Notes: a model not told the origin generated them from the sequence alone. Shown: positions 7,059 to 14,769, counted from the first letter of the stretch. The stretch: 42,339 nucleotides of DNA from Xanthobacteraceae bacterium (GCA_029239875.1 JARBUD010000035.1:1-42339), one strand, 5' to 3'. A program made the numbers and translations.

Positions 7059-7514
7059 ATGGCGGATTTTAGCAGCTTGCTGCAACTGGGCATTGGCCTC
7101 GGGATCGGACTTTCTTTGTTCCGAGCGCCACTTGAGCGACGTGCTGAGACGTTAGGCCGAACCATTGATGGCCAGTTGACCATCATCCAGGGCGTCAACA
7201 CACCTTTGGCGCAGGAGCGTAATCGGCAGCTTGCGGATCTCAAAGTAACCTACCTACAATGCCGCACGAGGCTTGAAGAAGCTCAGAAGCCTCTCATGTG
7301 CAGCGTTGTAGTCGGGGCTGCCATAAATTTAATTTGCCTTGTTTATGCAGCTCTCTACGCTGACAAAAATGTGCACTTTATTGTACAGTATTTATTGATA
7401 TTTGCATCATCATTATACTATCTGGTGATCTGGCTCATTATCGAGGCAATTGCCGGGGTGATTTTTAGGGATGTTCGGAAGAGGCTTAAGGCCCTGACTG
7501 TAAGGGCCAGATGA
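7059..7514 (+). CDS. Membrane protein divergent from the XRE-ImmA/IrrE gene
   Basis: A 151-residue protein, not assigned to a family. A hydrophobic glycine-rich N-terminal segment (residues 6-21) is followed by a polar, probably coiled-coil region (25-77), then one membrane helix at 81-101 and a longer hydrophobic stretch at 107-136 that can span once or twice. The tail is basic and should face the cytoplasm. No good ribosome site is visible; an in-frame TTG lies nine bases upstream. The region is A/T-rich, like the peptidase gene. Its head-to-head placement suggests shared control with the ImmA/IrrE module. Confidence 0.7.
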   Translation: MADFSSLLQLGIGLGIGLSLFRAPLERRAETLGRTIDGQLTIIQGVNTPLAQERNRQLADLKVTYLQCRTRLEEAQKPLMCSVVVGAAINLICLVYAALYADKNVHFIVQYLLIFASSLYYLVIWLIIEAIAGVIFRDVRKRLKALTVRAR

Positions 7515-7553
7515 CAATAGGCGCCTCAAGCTCGCGTTCCGGCTGGCTCACAG

Positions 7554-7787
7554 CTACAGCCCCTGCCAGCCGGGAGGCCAAGCCTTACGCTCATTGTCGA
7601 TCGCGCCCTGCAGTTCGCGATCGGTCAGGATGAGGGCGTGGTTGAGCGTCTCAAGCGAGACGTACAGCGGCTCGCCGACCGGCGCCTTGGCGCTCCATTG
7701 CAGAACTTGGCGATGGAAGGCGGACAGCTCCCGCTTCATCCCCTCCGCCTCGCCGGCGCCGATTCCCCGTTTCGTTCGTTGAACCAT
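7554..7787 (-). CDS. Hypothetical phage-type protein
   Basis: A 77-residue protein with AGGAGG five bases before the ATG. The N terminus is basic (MVQRTKRGIGAGEAEGMKREL) and the rest is amphipathic helix. A second Met at residue 17 could be the start. It has no recognised domain. It lies between the cargo block and the tail-fibre region. Confidence 0.65.
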   Translation of the reverse strand: MVQRTKRGIGAGEAEGMKRELSAFHRQVLQWSAKAPVGEPLYVSLETLNHALILTDRELQGAIDNERKAWPPGWQGL

Positions 7788-7908
7788 CCAGACCTCCTCA
7801 TGAGGCCACTATGGATTCCATGAGAACAAAATGAGAACAAGTGGCGTTCCGCAGGCGGAATGAACTGACCGCCTTGCTCCCCGTCCCGCCTCCCGCTATC
7901 CAGTCCCC

Positions 7909-8076
7909 ATGACCGCAAAACTCAACGCCCTCCGCGCCCGGCTGCTCGCTGCGCAACGTGAAATCCTCATAGCCGCCGCCAATGCCGGCACGATCCCGTC
8001 CGACAACGCACTGCGGAAGATCGCCGACCTTGAGGTCACCATCGGCGCCGTTGAGACGATGATCGACGAGCAGTGA
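7909..8076 (+). CDS. Short helical hypothetical protein
   Basis: A 55-residue frame starting MTAKLNALRARLLAAQREI and ending ETMIDEQ. Heptad-like leucines and alanines suggest a coiled coil in two helices separated by NAGTIPSDN. GC-rich third positions support coding, but the region before the ATG is pyrimidine-rich without a clear ribosome site, so expression is uncertain. Confidence 0.45.
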   Translation: MTAKLNALRARLLAAQREILIAAANAGTIPSDNALRKIADLEVTIGAVETMIDEQ

Positions 8077-8197
8077 AAGGGGCCGGACGCCGAGCCCCCA
8101 TCGAGCCCGGCGGCCGGCGTTAGACCGACGATGCCCCACGACCTGGACTTGACTGGTTGCGTGAGACTCCACATGCTACCCCGCGTTGGGGGAGATC

Positions 8198-8431
8198 ATG
8201 CGGAACATCATGGTGACCTGTCCTCGGTGCGGCTCGGCGGCGGGCGACAATCCCGGCGACATCGTGGTTTGCAGCTCTTGCAAATACTCAATTGCGACCC
8301 GCGCCGAGATTCGCCTTGCGAGCATGCTGTGCCGCGAAACACCGCCCGCGGCCCGCTCTGGCGTCAACTTCACGTCTGACCCAGTCGATGGCGACGCGCG
8401 ACCACCCACGGGCGTCATGGGGCGCTCCTGA
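8198..8431 (+). CDS. Small zinc-ribbon protein
   Basis: A 77-residue protein starting MRNIMVTCPRCGSAAG. Two CxxC knuckles (CPRC and CSSC) about 17 residues apart form a zinc ribbon; the remainder is polar and probably disordered. A purine run GGGGGAG stands directly before the ATG at 8198, with another ATG at 8210. Phages and plasmids often carry such short zinc-ribbon proteins of unknown role. Confidence 0.6.
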   Translation: MRNIMVTCPRCGSAAGDNPGDIVVCSSCKYSIATRAEIRLASMLCRETPPAARSGVNFTSDPVDGDARPPTGVMGRS

Positions 8432-8493
8432 CGATTCGCTGTCACACCCCAGGTTCCACCGCCGAGCCCCCTCCCGAGCCCGGCACCCCGCCC

Positions 8494-9582
8494 TCAGAAC
8501 CACCGGCCGATCGCGATGTAGTGGAAGGTCGGGTTCGTGCCGGTCGTGTCCCGGTCAGCAGTGCCGACATTCGTGAAATAGGCCCCGCCGATGCCTGTGG
8601 CGGTCACGCCCTGAACCGATGACATGATATAAACTGACCACCCGCCGTCATAGGAGGTGGTAACAACCGGTGCAGCCGAGAACGCCACCGGAAAAGTGTA
8701 AGCGCCAAGGCTGACGAATGCTCCCCCGGCTATGACACCGGGCGCCCTTAGATGCCTTCGGCTACAGATCATGGTGCCGTCGGCGTACTTCGTGTAGGAG
8801 CCATTGCCGTTACTGCCGCTCTCGACAATCGCGCCGGTTGGCACGCCGGATGACTGCGATACCGTGCCGACGATGCTCTGCATCACGGCGTCGGTCGCTC
8901 CGGTTCCGCTGAACCGGGCAAAAGACCCCGCGGCACCGGTCAGCGTGCCCACGGCCTGGAAGGCCGTGCCGCCAAGTGTGGCACGAGCCGCAGCGGCATT
9001 GGCGTCGTCCATAAGGGTTTGGATGAATGACGACGGCCCGACGTATGGCAGCCAGGACGCACCGTTCCACACCGACAGCACGCCCGTCGCCGCACTCACG
9101 ACAGTGGTGCCACGCTCCGGCGCCGTGAACAGCCAAGCCGATCCAGTCCACTGCGCGAGGTTGTTGGCATGCCCCGACCATGCGCCGGTCGGCGCCACGC
9201 CAAGCACGTACATGTCGCCATTGACGGGCGAGCCCGGCGGCGTGTTGCTGCCGACGGTTTGGGCTTCGTAATTGGGGCGAGCCTGCTCGAGGACAGTAAT
9301 CTTCTCGAGCGCCCGCCGGATGCTGGTCGCGATGGTCACCCCAGCAAACCGTGCCGGCGCGTCATAGCGGATGTTGTACGTCGCGCCGCTCTGCGTCGTG
9401 CCGGCCCAGGCCGCGGCAAGCTCAAGGTGATTGGTGTCGGTCACCGAGGCGATCGTCACGCGCTGGCCGGCAAGCTCCAGCGTATCGCCGGACTGCACCG
9501 TGCTCCAAAGCACCAGCGAGCCGGTGACGGTCGTAGCGCCGTTGTTCACCGACACGGTGCCGGAGTTGTAGAAATCGGGCAT
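8494..9582 (-). CDS. DUF2793-containing phage tail-fibre-like protein
   Basis: This encodes 362 residues from ATG 9582, which has AAGGA six bases upstream; the frame is open to 9663. The N-terminal 80 residues (PDFYNSGTVSVNNGATTVTG onward) are beta-rich, as in phage tail appendages. Residues about 103-160 match the DUF2793 pattern: NTPPGSPVNGDMYVLG, then TGAWSGHANNLAQWTGSAW and TAPERG. The rest is Gly/Ser/Thr-rich beta structure ending FHYIAIGRWF, as in receptor-binding tips. DUF2793 proteins are tail or tail-fibre components in phages and in gene transfer agents of alphaproteobacteria. No other tail gene is nearby, which is odd. Confidence 0.8.
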   Translation of the reverse strand: MPDFYNSGTVSVNNGATTVTGSLVLWSTVQSGDTLELAGQRVTIASVTDTNHLELAAAWAGTTQSGATYNIRYDAPARFAGVTIATSIRRALEKITVLEQARPNYEAQTVGSNTPPGSPVNGDMYVLGVAPTGAWSGHANNLAQWTGSAWLFTAPERGTTVVSAATGVLSVWNGASWLPYVGPSSFIQTLMDDANAAAARATLGGTAFQAVGTLTGAAGSFARFSGTGATDAVMQSIVGTVSQSSGVPTGAIVESGSNGNGSYTKYADGTMICSRRHLRAPGVIAGGAFVSLGAYTFPVAFSAAPVVTTSYDGGWSVYIMSSVQGVTATGIGGAYFTNVGTADRDTTGTNPTFHYIAIGRWF

Positions 9583-9702
9583 GGGGAATCCTTGGCGCAA
9601 GGGCGCCATTTGAATTGATGAAATGGGTGAAGGGATGAGGCCTTGCGCGCCGCTTGAGCTCACCTAAATCGTGAGCCGTTGGTGCAGTCTCGGGAGGCGA
9701 AG

Positions 9703-9948
9703 ATGCCCTTTCGGAACTTAGAACTTGAGCCAGCAACCATCGCGAAGCTTGATCGGTGCTTAGCGCGCACGCAGGAACTGGCGGCCAGCTATGGAATCGA
9801 GGCACATGGCGAGGGCATTCGCACGATGCTTGCCCTCGCGCTTATCGAAGCGGCCAGTGCCGGCGAAAAGGATGAAGACCGCCTAGTTGGGTTCGCTCTG
9901 CGGGCTCTGCCTGCGTATCGCAGCCTGCGGCAGAGCCCGCTTCCCTAG
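9703..9948 (+). CDS. Hypothetical helical protein (moron-like)
   Basis: An 81-residue protein starting MPFRNLELEPATIAKLD with GGGAGG seven bases upstream. It is largely helical. The first part (ELEPATIAKLDRCLART, then AHGEGIRTMLALALIEAA) is like short ribbon-helix-helix-type DNA binders, but the match is too weak to call. It lies on the plus strand between minus-strand phage genes, as inserted accessory genes do. Confidence 0.65.
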   Translation: MPFRNLELEPATIAKLDRCLARTQELAASYGIEAHGEGIRTMLALALIEAASAGEKDEDRLVGFALRALPAYRSLRQSPLP

Positions 9949-10088
9949 ACGTTCGCATTACGCCCGCGGGCATCCTGGACGCCACGCACGGCTGGGTCGG
10001 AACTTTCCGACGCAATCGAGATGTGCGCCGGAACATTAGCGCCCCGGGCACGTTCCGTCTGGTGGTCTCAGAACAAAGGGGTGACCAG

Positions 10089-10394
10089 ATGAAGTGCGCC
10101 GTGCCACTTGCGATTGCGATCGGCCTCGCTGGTCCCGCATGGACTCAGACGCCGGCGGCGAATGCAGACACACCTCGCGGTACCTTGGCGAACTCGCAGC
10201 AGGCCGCCGAGCCCGGCAAGGGATCCAATACCTTCACCGAAGATCAGGCGCGGTCTCGCATCGAGGATAGGGGCTTCTCGGGCGTCACCGGCCTGAAGAA
10301 GGACGGCGACGGCATCTGGCGCGGCAAAGCCACGAAGAATGGCACCGCGATCGACGTCGCCGTGGATTATCAGGGCAACGTCTTCCCAAACTGA
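10089..10394 (+). CDS. Secreted PepSY-like small protein
   Basis: A 101-residue protein with a signal peptide (MKCAVPLAIAIGLAGPAWTQ) and AAGGGG upstream of ATG 10089. After a linker, residues 45-100 read FTEDQARSRIEDRGFSGVTG, then KKDGDGIWRGKA and IDVAVDYQGNVF. This is the helix-strand-strand plan of PepSY-like periplasmic domains (an EDQARxxIEDxGF helix followed by strands ending DYxGNV). Such proteins are common small exported proteins in Hyphomicrobiales and may bind or inhibit peptidases. It is a plus-strand insertion next to a truncated minus-strand gene. Confidence 0.8.
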   Translation: MKCAVPLAIAIGLAGPAWTQTPAANADTPRGTLANSQQAAEPGKGSNTFTEDQARSRIEDRGFSGVTGLKKDGDGIWRGKATKNGTAIDVAVDYQGNVFPN

Positions 10395-10429
10395 TCGTCG
10401 TACCGACACCTGATCGTGTCTATCGCGTG

Positions 10430-10580
10430 AGGCTCCGCACCCGTCACACGTTCGCGTTGCGCCGGCGTGCAACATCGCCTCGCCGAGGGCGGCAAGGTCA
10501 TAGCCGGCGGCATCTGCGGCCAGGGCGAATTCGGCAACGGCGGCTTGTGCCGCGTCGTGCGCGGCGTCATCGGTGGTCAT
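10430..10580 (-). pseudogene. Truncated small phage gene
   Basis: From ATG 10580, with GAGGG four bases upstream, about 46 codons look coding (MTTDDAAHDAAQAAVAEF, then AADAAGYDLAALGEAMLHAG). After roughly 10440 the composition changes, and the frame runs antisense through the PepSY-like gene to 10068 without a credible end. This suggests that the 3' end was lost when the plus-strand genes 9703-10394 arrived. It would be the last gene of the minus-strand operon starting at 12432. Confidence 0.4.
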
Positions 10581-10674
10581 TCGACCCTCAACATTTGAAT
10601 TGGCATCGTGTGCGCGAAACACCCGCGCCGGTCCCCGAGGCGAACGGTCTGGCAGACCGAACCCCCGCCCCCGG

Positions 10675-10917
10675 TCATCGCCGACGGGCAGCCTCGCGAA
10701 CGAACTGGCGGATCTCGCCGGTGAGGCGTGGCATCTCGGCGTCAACCCGCTGCATTGCGTCGGCGTACGCCGCGGCCACGGCATCGGCCGCCTGCGCTGG
10801 CGTGGCGCCCGCGGCCAGTCCTGCCGCTTCATCTGCCTCGGCCTCAGCTAGGACGCGATCTCGCACCAGGCGGCGGACCTTGTCGGCCAGGTGCTGCACG
10901 GCATCGTCCTCCGTCAT
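10675..10917 (-). CDS. Hypothetical phage-type helical protein
   Basis: An 80-residue protein starting MTEDDAVQHLADKVRRLVRD, helical and rich in Ala, Glu and Arg. GGAGG lies six bases before the ATG. Its ATG overlaps the TGA of the preceding gene (ATGA), so it is co-translated in the operon with the ClpP-like protease. Function unknown. Confidence 0.75.
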   Translation of the reverse strand: MTEDDAVQHLADKVRRLVRDRVLAEAEADEAAGLAAGATPAQAADAVAAAYADAMQRVDAEMPRLTGEIRQFVREAARRR

Positions 10918-11162
10918 CGCACACCTCCACCGAAGCGCGCGGCCTCGACGGCGACGGAGTGCTTCGCGACCACGGCGGTGATGGTCGCCGCGCTGTGCTT
11001 GGCGATGCACTCAGACATAGCGGTGAGGGCGTCCTCAGGGTCGGCCTGGGGGAACCGCGTCAAGACATCATCCAGAATACCGCCGAGCAGCGCAGGCAGC
11101 TGGATGTTGATCTGCGACTGCATATACTCAGCAGCGCCCGGCACGAACTCGTTCTTCTTCAT
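10914..11162 (-). CDS. Hypothetical phage-type protein
   Basis: An 82-residue protein starting MKKNEFVPGAAEYMQSQINI, with a strong GGAAGGA site six bases before the ATG. It is helical (LPALLGGILDDVLTRFP, then a second helix with Ala/Val/His). It lies in the middle of a tightly packed minus-strand operon, four bases overlapping the genes on both sides. No family recognised. Confidence 0.75.
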   Translation of the reverse strand: MKKNEFVPGAAEYMQSQINIQLPALLGGILDDVLTRFPQADPEDALTAMSECIAKHSAATITAVVAKHSVAVEAARFGGGVR

Positions 11163-11482
11163 CGAACATCCTTCCCATCGCGCCCCGATTTCACCGCCAG
11201 CGTCCAATCCTTGCCCTCGCCGGGTTCGCGCGATGTGTCAGCATTCGCGTGCCACATTGAGCCACGATGCGTGACCAAGCTGCCGCGGCTGTAGGCATTG
11301 GCCGCTTGCCAAACGCCTAGATACCGGACGCCGCCATCTTCGAGGGCGCCGATGCGCTTCGCGATATCGGCCAGCCCTTCCTTGATCATGTCGGCGACTT
11401 CGTACAGTTCGCCGACCGTCGCAGGGCGGCGGAGAGCATCGGCGCCGTAGGTCTCGGCTATCTTCGATTTCATGCTACTCAT
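11159..11482 (-). CDS. Phage protein with carbohydrate-binding-like C-terminal domain
   Basis: A 107-residue protein. The first half is helical (ATVGELYEVADMIKEGLADIAKRI). The second half (YLGVWQAANAYSRGSLVTH, then GSMWHANADT and GKDWTLAVKSGRDGKD) has the pattern of the short ChiC/CBM5-type beta module found at the ends of phage structural proteins: GxWxxxxxYxxGxxVxxxGxxWxA, ending in W. GAGGT lies five bases before ATG 11482, which overlaps the end of the ClpP-like gene by eight bases. Confidence 0.7.
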   Translation of the reverse strand: MSSMKSKIAETYGADALRRPATVGELYEVADMIKEGLADIAKRIGALEDGGVRYLGVWQAANAYSRGSLVTHRGSMWHANADTSREPGEGKDWTLAVKSGRDGKDVR

Positions 11483-12050
11483 GAAATACCTCGTTGACGA
11501 CGCCATATCGCAAGCACCAGTCGATCGACGACGGCGCTTCGTCCTGCATGGCGTCCATGAATACTTTAGCGGCCGTACCAGTACGGCGTTCCATCAGCTT
11601 GGCCGTCTGGCCGTCCAGCCAACCCAGATGACGAGCCGCCTCTCGATGCGCTGCCGCTGTCAACCGGGCGGCACTGGCGGGCATCGCAGCGGCGTGCAGC
11701 AAGATCACTGCGCCGGGCTCGGCCACACGCCAGTCGGCAGCCATGGCCACTAAGATGGCGGCAGACTCGGCACGGCGGATGCGGGCTACCTTGCGCTTAG
11801 CGGGATGGCCGGCGAGCAGGGCGTGGATGTCGAGCGCCGCGGGGAACCTGCCGCCGGGGCTGTCGATGGTGATGACGACGTGCTCGGCGCGGGGTGCTGC
11901 ATCCAAGAGCGCGCCGACGCGCTCCGCCATGGTGGTGTCGATGTCGCCAATAATGTCGATCGAGACCGGCCCGGTCCAACCCGCAGCCTCGGCCTCAGCG
12001 CGGCGGGCAGCTATGACATCGGGCGGGTCCGCCCATTCGAGATTATGCAT
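11475..12050 (-). CDS. ClpP-like serine protease, phage prohead protease type
   Basis: A 191-residue protein with the ClpP/crotonase fold order: strand SIDIIGDI (30-37), VVITIDSPGG (58-67) with the oxyanion-hole glycines, the nucleophile in AESAAILVAMAA (Ser96), and the catalytic His in VILLHAAAM (His119). The C-terminal helix has the DWCLRYGVVNEV pattern like the ClpP YGLVDEV end. In phages this family matures the prohead with portal and capsid genes beside it; none is here. It could instead act on helper-phage capsid or other substrates. The start at 12050 overlaps the preceding gene by 8 bp and has a weak site. Confidence 0.8.
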   Translation of the reverse strand: MHNLEWADPPDVIAARRAEAEAAGWTGPVSIDIIGDIDTTMAERVGALLDAAPRAEHVVITIDSPGGRFPAALDIHALLAGHPAKRKVARIRRAESAAILVAMAADWRVAEPGAVILLHAAAMPASAARLTAAAHREAARHLGWLDGQTAKLMERRTGTAAKVFMDAMQDEAPSSIDWCLRYGVVNEVFHE

Positions 12051-12432
12051 CGGCGAGCGCCAGCCGCTGGTCGACCTCGTCGAAGAGCGGGCCGAGCGGA
12101 ACGACCAGCATCGAGTCCATGACCTTCGGCCAGGCGTATGCCGTAGGGAGAACCATCGCGTCGCCATGACCGCGGGCGATGACAGCAACACCCGGCGGTG
12201 CGCCGGCCTTCGCCACGACCTTCTCGGCCAGTTTGCCAGCGCGGGATGGCGAGACGCCGAAGCGGCAGAACTCGCGCATCGCGGCAAGGCAGCGGACGTC
12301 GGCGTCGGTGAACTGGATTCGCCCGTTGGGGAGGTGCTCGCCGAAGGCAAAGGCGGAATGTTGCAGCCAGCCTCGAATAGTCGACGTCGGCAAGCCAGCG
12401 GCGTGAGCCGCCTCCTTAACGGAAAACGTCAT
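12043..12432 (-). CDS. MerR-like helix-turn-helix protein
   Basis: A 129-residue protein. Residues 1-70 follow the MerR-type winged-helix plan: MTFSVKEAAHAAGLPTSTIR, then GWLQHSAFAFG, a wing, and FTDADVRCLAAMREF. The C-terminal 50 residues show no known ligand domain. It is the first gene of the minus-strand operon and overlaps the ClpP-like gene. It could be the operon regulator or a small terminase-like DNA binder; the former seems likelier. The ribosome site is weak. Confidence 0.75.
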   Translation of the reverse strand: MTFSVKEAAHAAGLPTSTIRGWLQHSAFAFGEHLPNGRIQFTDADVRCLAAMREFCRFGVSPSRAGKLAEKVVAKAGAPPGVAVIARGHGDAMVLPTAYAWPKVMDSMLVVPLGPLFDEVDQRLALADA

Positions 12433-12459
12433 TGTAAATCGCCTGTTGAATCAATGGGT

Positions 12460-12493
12460 GAAAAAGACGCCCGCGGCCCGTGGGCCGCAGGCG
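12460..12493 (-). terminator. Rho-independent terminator upstream of the ClpP operon
   Basis: On the minus strand a stem made by GCGGCCC and GGGCCGC (extended by outer G-C pairs) is followed by GTC and five T (A-run at 12461-12465 on the plus strand). It lies between the 12612-13694 gene and the start at 12432, so it separates two minus-strand transcripts. The promoter for the downstream operon must lie within the next 30 bp or overlap it. Confidence 0.75.
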
Positions 12494-12611
12494 AGAAGTC
12501 GAGGCTGGTAACCTGGAGGAGGGGTGCATTACTTCCCTCATATAGACCCTCGAAAACTGTCCGAAAGGGACGACGACAGACACGAAATAATCTCGCGTCT
12601 AGCCCAAGTCG

Positions 12612-13694
12612 TTAAGCTGCAAGCAGAATTTCTTCGAAGTTTTTTGCTGCCTCGACCAACATCTGTGGCGCGGCACGCTCTGCGGTCTTGCCGGACAGCC
12701 CATCCAAGGCCCCAATGTCGGCCATCGTCCGAGCCGTGGTGGCCTTGGCGAGCACTCGACGATGGCGACGAGACAGGCGGGCTGCGGCTGCTTCCTCGGC
12801 GGCGCGGATCAGCGCGAGTTCTTGCGGGGCGGGGCCGGGCAGGCCGGGGCAGGCATTTCCGGAGGGGCGGCATCGCCCCGTGAGGAACTGCTCGGACAGG
12901 CGGCCCAGCGTCGGCAAGGCCGGTGATGGGCAGCGGGTGATGGGCACCGGCTCCTGCGCCACCATCAACCAATCACGGGCGCTGGCGGGGCGCGGAGCGG
13001 GCCCTGCCCATTCCCCGACGCGCATCGGGCTAGGGCTGGCCACGTCGAGCCAGTCGCGCCTGGCGGAGCGGAGCGGCCAGTCAGACCGCGGAGGCTGCAC
13101 GGGGCGACGCTGGTGCGGCTGGGCAGGCCATTCGCCGGCCACGGCCATCCACTGGCGCACCGACCGATCGTAACCCGTGGCGCCAGCCGTCGTGCCGCGG
13201 CGGGCTTTATATCGCTCTTGCGGGCGCAACCACTCGCCAGCGCCACTGCGCCAGCCGGTCAGCCGGCCGTGGTCGAAGCGCAGTCCGCCCAAGGTGACCC
13301 GGTGGCCATCGCGCACCGGATTGGCGCCCTTGATGGCGATAAGCATCGCGTCGACCGACGGTAGCAGATCAAGTTCCGCCTCCGTCTGCCGCTGCTCGGG
13401 CGGTCCGCGCAGTTGCTGGGGTGTGTTGTCGTTGTCGGGCCGGAGCCAATCGCCGGCCGAGGATTGCTTGTCGACCCACGCCCGCAAGCCGGCGAGCAGC
13501 GACAGGGCGCGATGCCGCGGTGCCTTCGAGGGGCGCGCCTTCTCGGGAGGTGGAAGGTTGGCCGGGTTCCAGGTGCCGGCCGGCTCGTCGCGTGTCGCGA
13601 GCATGCAGCCGCAGGTCTCATGGGCGGCGGCGAACCAGCGGCGGACGGCGCGTTGCTGCACGATGGCCGCCGAAGCAGCGCGATCGAATGTCAT
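12612..13694 (-). CDS. Hypothetical protein with repeated tryptophan motifs
   Basis: A 360-residue protein from ATG 13694, with GGAG about seven bases upstream. No domain is recognised. The middle third repeats a short D/E-W motif: GDWLRP, GEWLRP, GEWPAQ, SDWPLR, RDWLDV, GEWAGP and RDWLMV, spaced 15-60 residues apart and separated by Pro/Arg-rich linkers. The C-terminal 110 residues are helical (QELALIRAAEEAAAARLS, then MADIGALDGLSGKTAERAA). It is basic overall. Such spaced Trp repeats could be peptide-binding or assembly motifs. It may be specific to this kind of element. Confidence 0.65.
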   Translation of the reverse strand: MTFDRAASAAIVQQRAVRRWFAAAHETCGCMLATRDEPAGTWNPANLPPPEKARPSKAPRHRALSLLAGLRAWVDKQSSAGDWLRPDNDNTPQQLRGPPEQRQTEAELDLLPSVDAMLIAIKGANPVRDGHRVTLGGLRFDHGRLTGWRSGAGEWLRPQERYKARRGTTAGATGYDRSVRQWMAVAGEWPAQPHQRRPVQPPRSDWPLRSARRDWLDVASPSPMRVGEWAGPAPRPASARDWLMVAQEPVPITRCPSPALPTLGRLSEQFLTGRCRPSGNACPGLPGPAPQELALIRAAEEAAAARLSRRHRRVLAKATTARTMADIGALDGLSGKTAERAAPQMLVEAAKNFEEILLAA

Positions 13695-14182
13695 GGCGAG
13701 CTCCAGGTGGCAGCCGCAACCCCGCGTCGCGACTTTCTGACCTGTAAGTGTTGTTTTCGCGGGAAAACGCCGGTCGATTTCGTGCAGATGTCCGCCGGAC
13801 TCCACAGGTTTCGTAGCGGGGTGCGCTAGCGAGGCAGCGCCAAAGACTTGGTGCCTTAGGGGGCCATCCAATCCCTGGCGCCATCCGATCCCCGACCGGC
13901 GGCCCTCCGCGCGGAATCATTTCCCCAAAATAGGAAATTCGGATTTTTACCGTCGGCGGGATCTAAGTGATTGTTTTTGCTTGGGCGGGCCGAAAAATAA
14001 ACATGAAAACTCGCGGCATGACGCGTTCGATTGCAGGGACCGGTCCTAGGCTGAACCGCTGGAGGGATCTGCGCCCCCCCCCCGGGTGAAGCGCACCGCG
14101 GAGTCTGGCTAGCCACCTCCTCGACGTGACTTGCCGGGCGAGTTTGTTCACGCTTTGATTATGGGCGCGACGGGAGGCGCCC
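13695..14182. other. Gene-free stretch of 488 bp between divergent genes
   Basis: I see no supported gene here. It separates the minus-strand W-motif gene from the plus-strand gene at 14183, so it should hold promoters for both. It contains a run of ten C (14074-14083) and a more A/T-rich part around 13970-14010. Confidence 0.5.
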
Positions 14183-14410
14183 ATGCATGTGAGGAAGTTC
14201 GACATCAGCTGCGAGAAACTGCGCTTTGACCGGGAGACCAGAGCACTCGCGATGACCGTACAGCCGCTCGCCCCCGACTACGACGAGGCAGCGCTGATCC
14301 GGCTCGGATGGGGCGTAATGGCCTGCTGCCCCGAGCTCCGGCGGTTGGTCATCGAGGTAGAGGTGGACGACGGCGCGGTCGTGCCGCTGCGCCTGCAGCG
14401 GGTGGCGTAA
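14183..14410 (+). CDS. Hypothetical protein
   Basis: A 75-residue protein starting MHVRKFDISCEKLRFD, with GGGAGG five to six bases before the ATG. It appears to be a small alpha/beta protein: strands KFDIS, ALAMTVQPL and RLVIEVEV with one helix between. No family recognised. It is a single plus-strand gene. Confidence 0.65.
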   Translation: MHVRKFDISCEKLRFDRETRALAMTVQPLAPDYDEAALIRLGWGVMACCPELRRLVIEVEVDDGAVVPLRLQRVA

Positions 14411-14438
14411 AGCGGGTGCCGGCGGTGCTGCTGCGAGC

Positions 14439-14717
14439 TTACGGATCTTGCCGCCGGCGCAGGGCTTGGCCAAGGAAGTACTTCCGTTCAAAGTGATCGT
14501 TGATCGTCACGGCGAGCCCAGCCACAAAAGCGACAGCAGTAATGAGCAGCATGACCAGATAGGTCACAGACACACCATCCGCCCAAAGACGCCATATGGC
14601 GACACTAAGCCAAGCTCCTCCGCTCAAGAATAAGTAGCCAGGCCAGCGCTTGGCTTCGATTCGAAACACCTCCTCCATGTACGCGCGGCCAAGCGATATA
14701 TACTCGTCGTTATCCAT
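14439..14717 (-). CDS. Small two-helix membrane protein
   Basis: A 92-residue protein with GGGGAAG shortly before ATG 14717. Residues 1-25 are polar, residues 27-45 (GYLFLSGGAWLSVAIWRLW) and 50-71 (VTYLVMLLITAVAFVAGLAV) are membrane helices, and the tail is basic (ERKYFLGQALRRRQ). The size and topology resemble superinfection-exclusion or holin-type proteins, but no specific evidence supports either. It sits beside the replication and regulation genes. Confidence 0.65.
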   Translation of the reverse strand: MDNDEYISLGRAYMEEVFRIEAKRWPGYLFLSGGAWLSVAIWRLWADGVSVTYLVMLLITAVAFVAGLAVTINDHFERKYFLGQALRRRQDP

Positions 14718-14769
14718 GTGCTTCCCCAAAAGTCCTTGTAGATAAAGCATCTCTCAGCCGGACACACCT

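Noticed and set aside
13856..14205. Minus-strand frames in the gap before 14183
   Set aside because: They cross the C-run and have no ribosome site or protein-like sequence.
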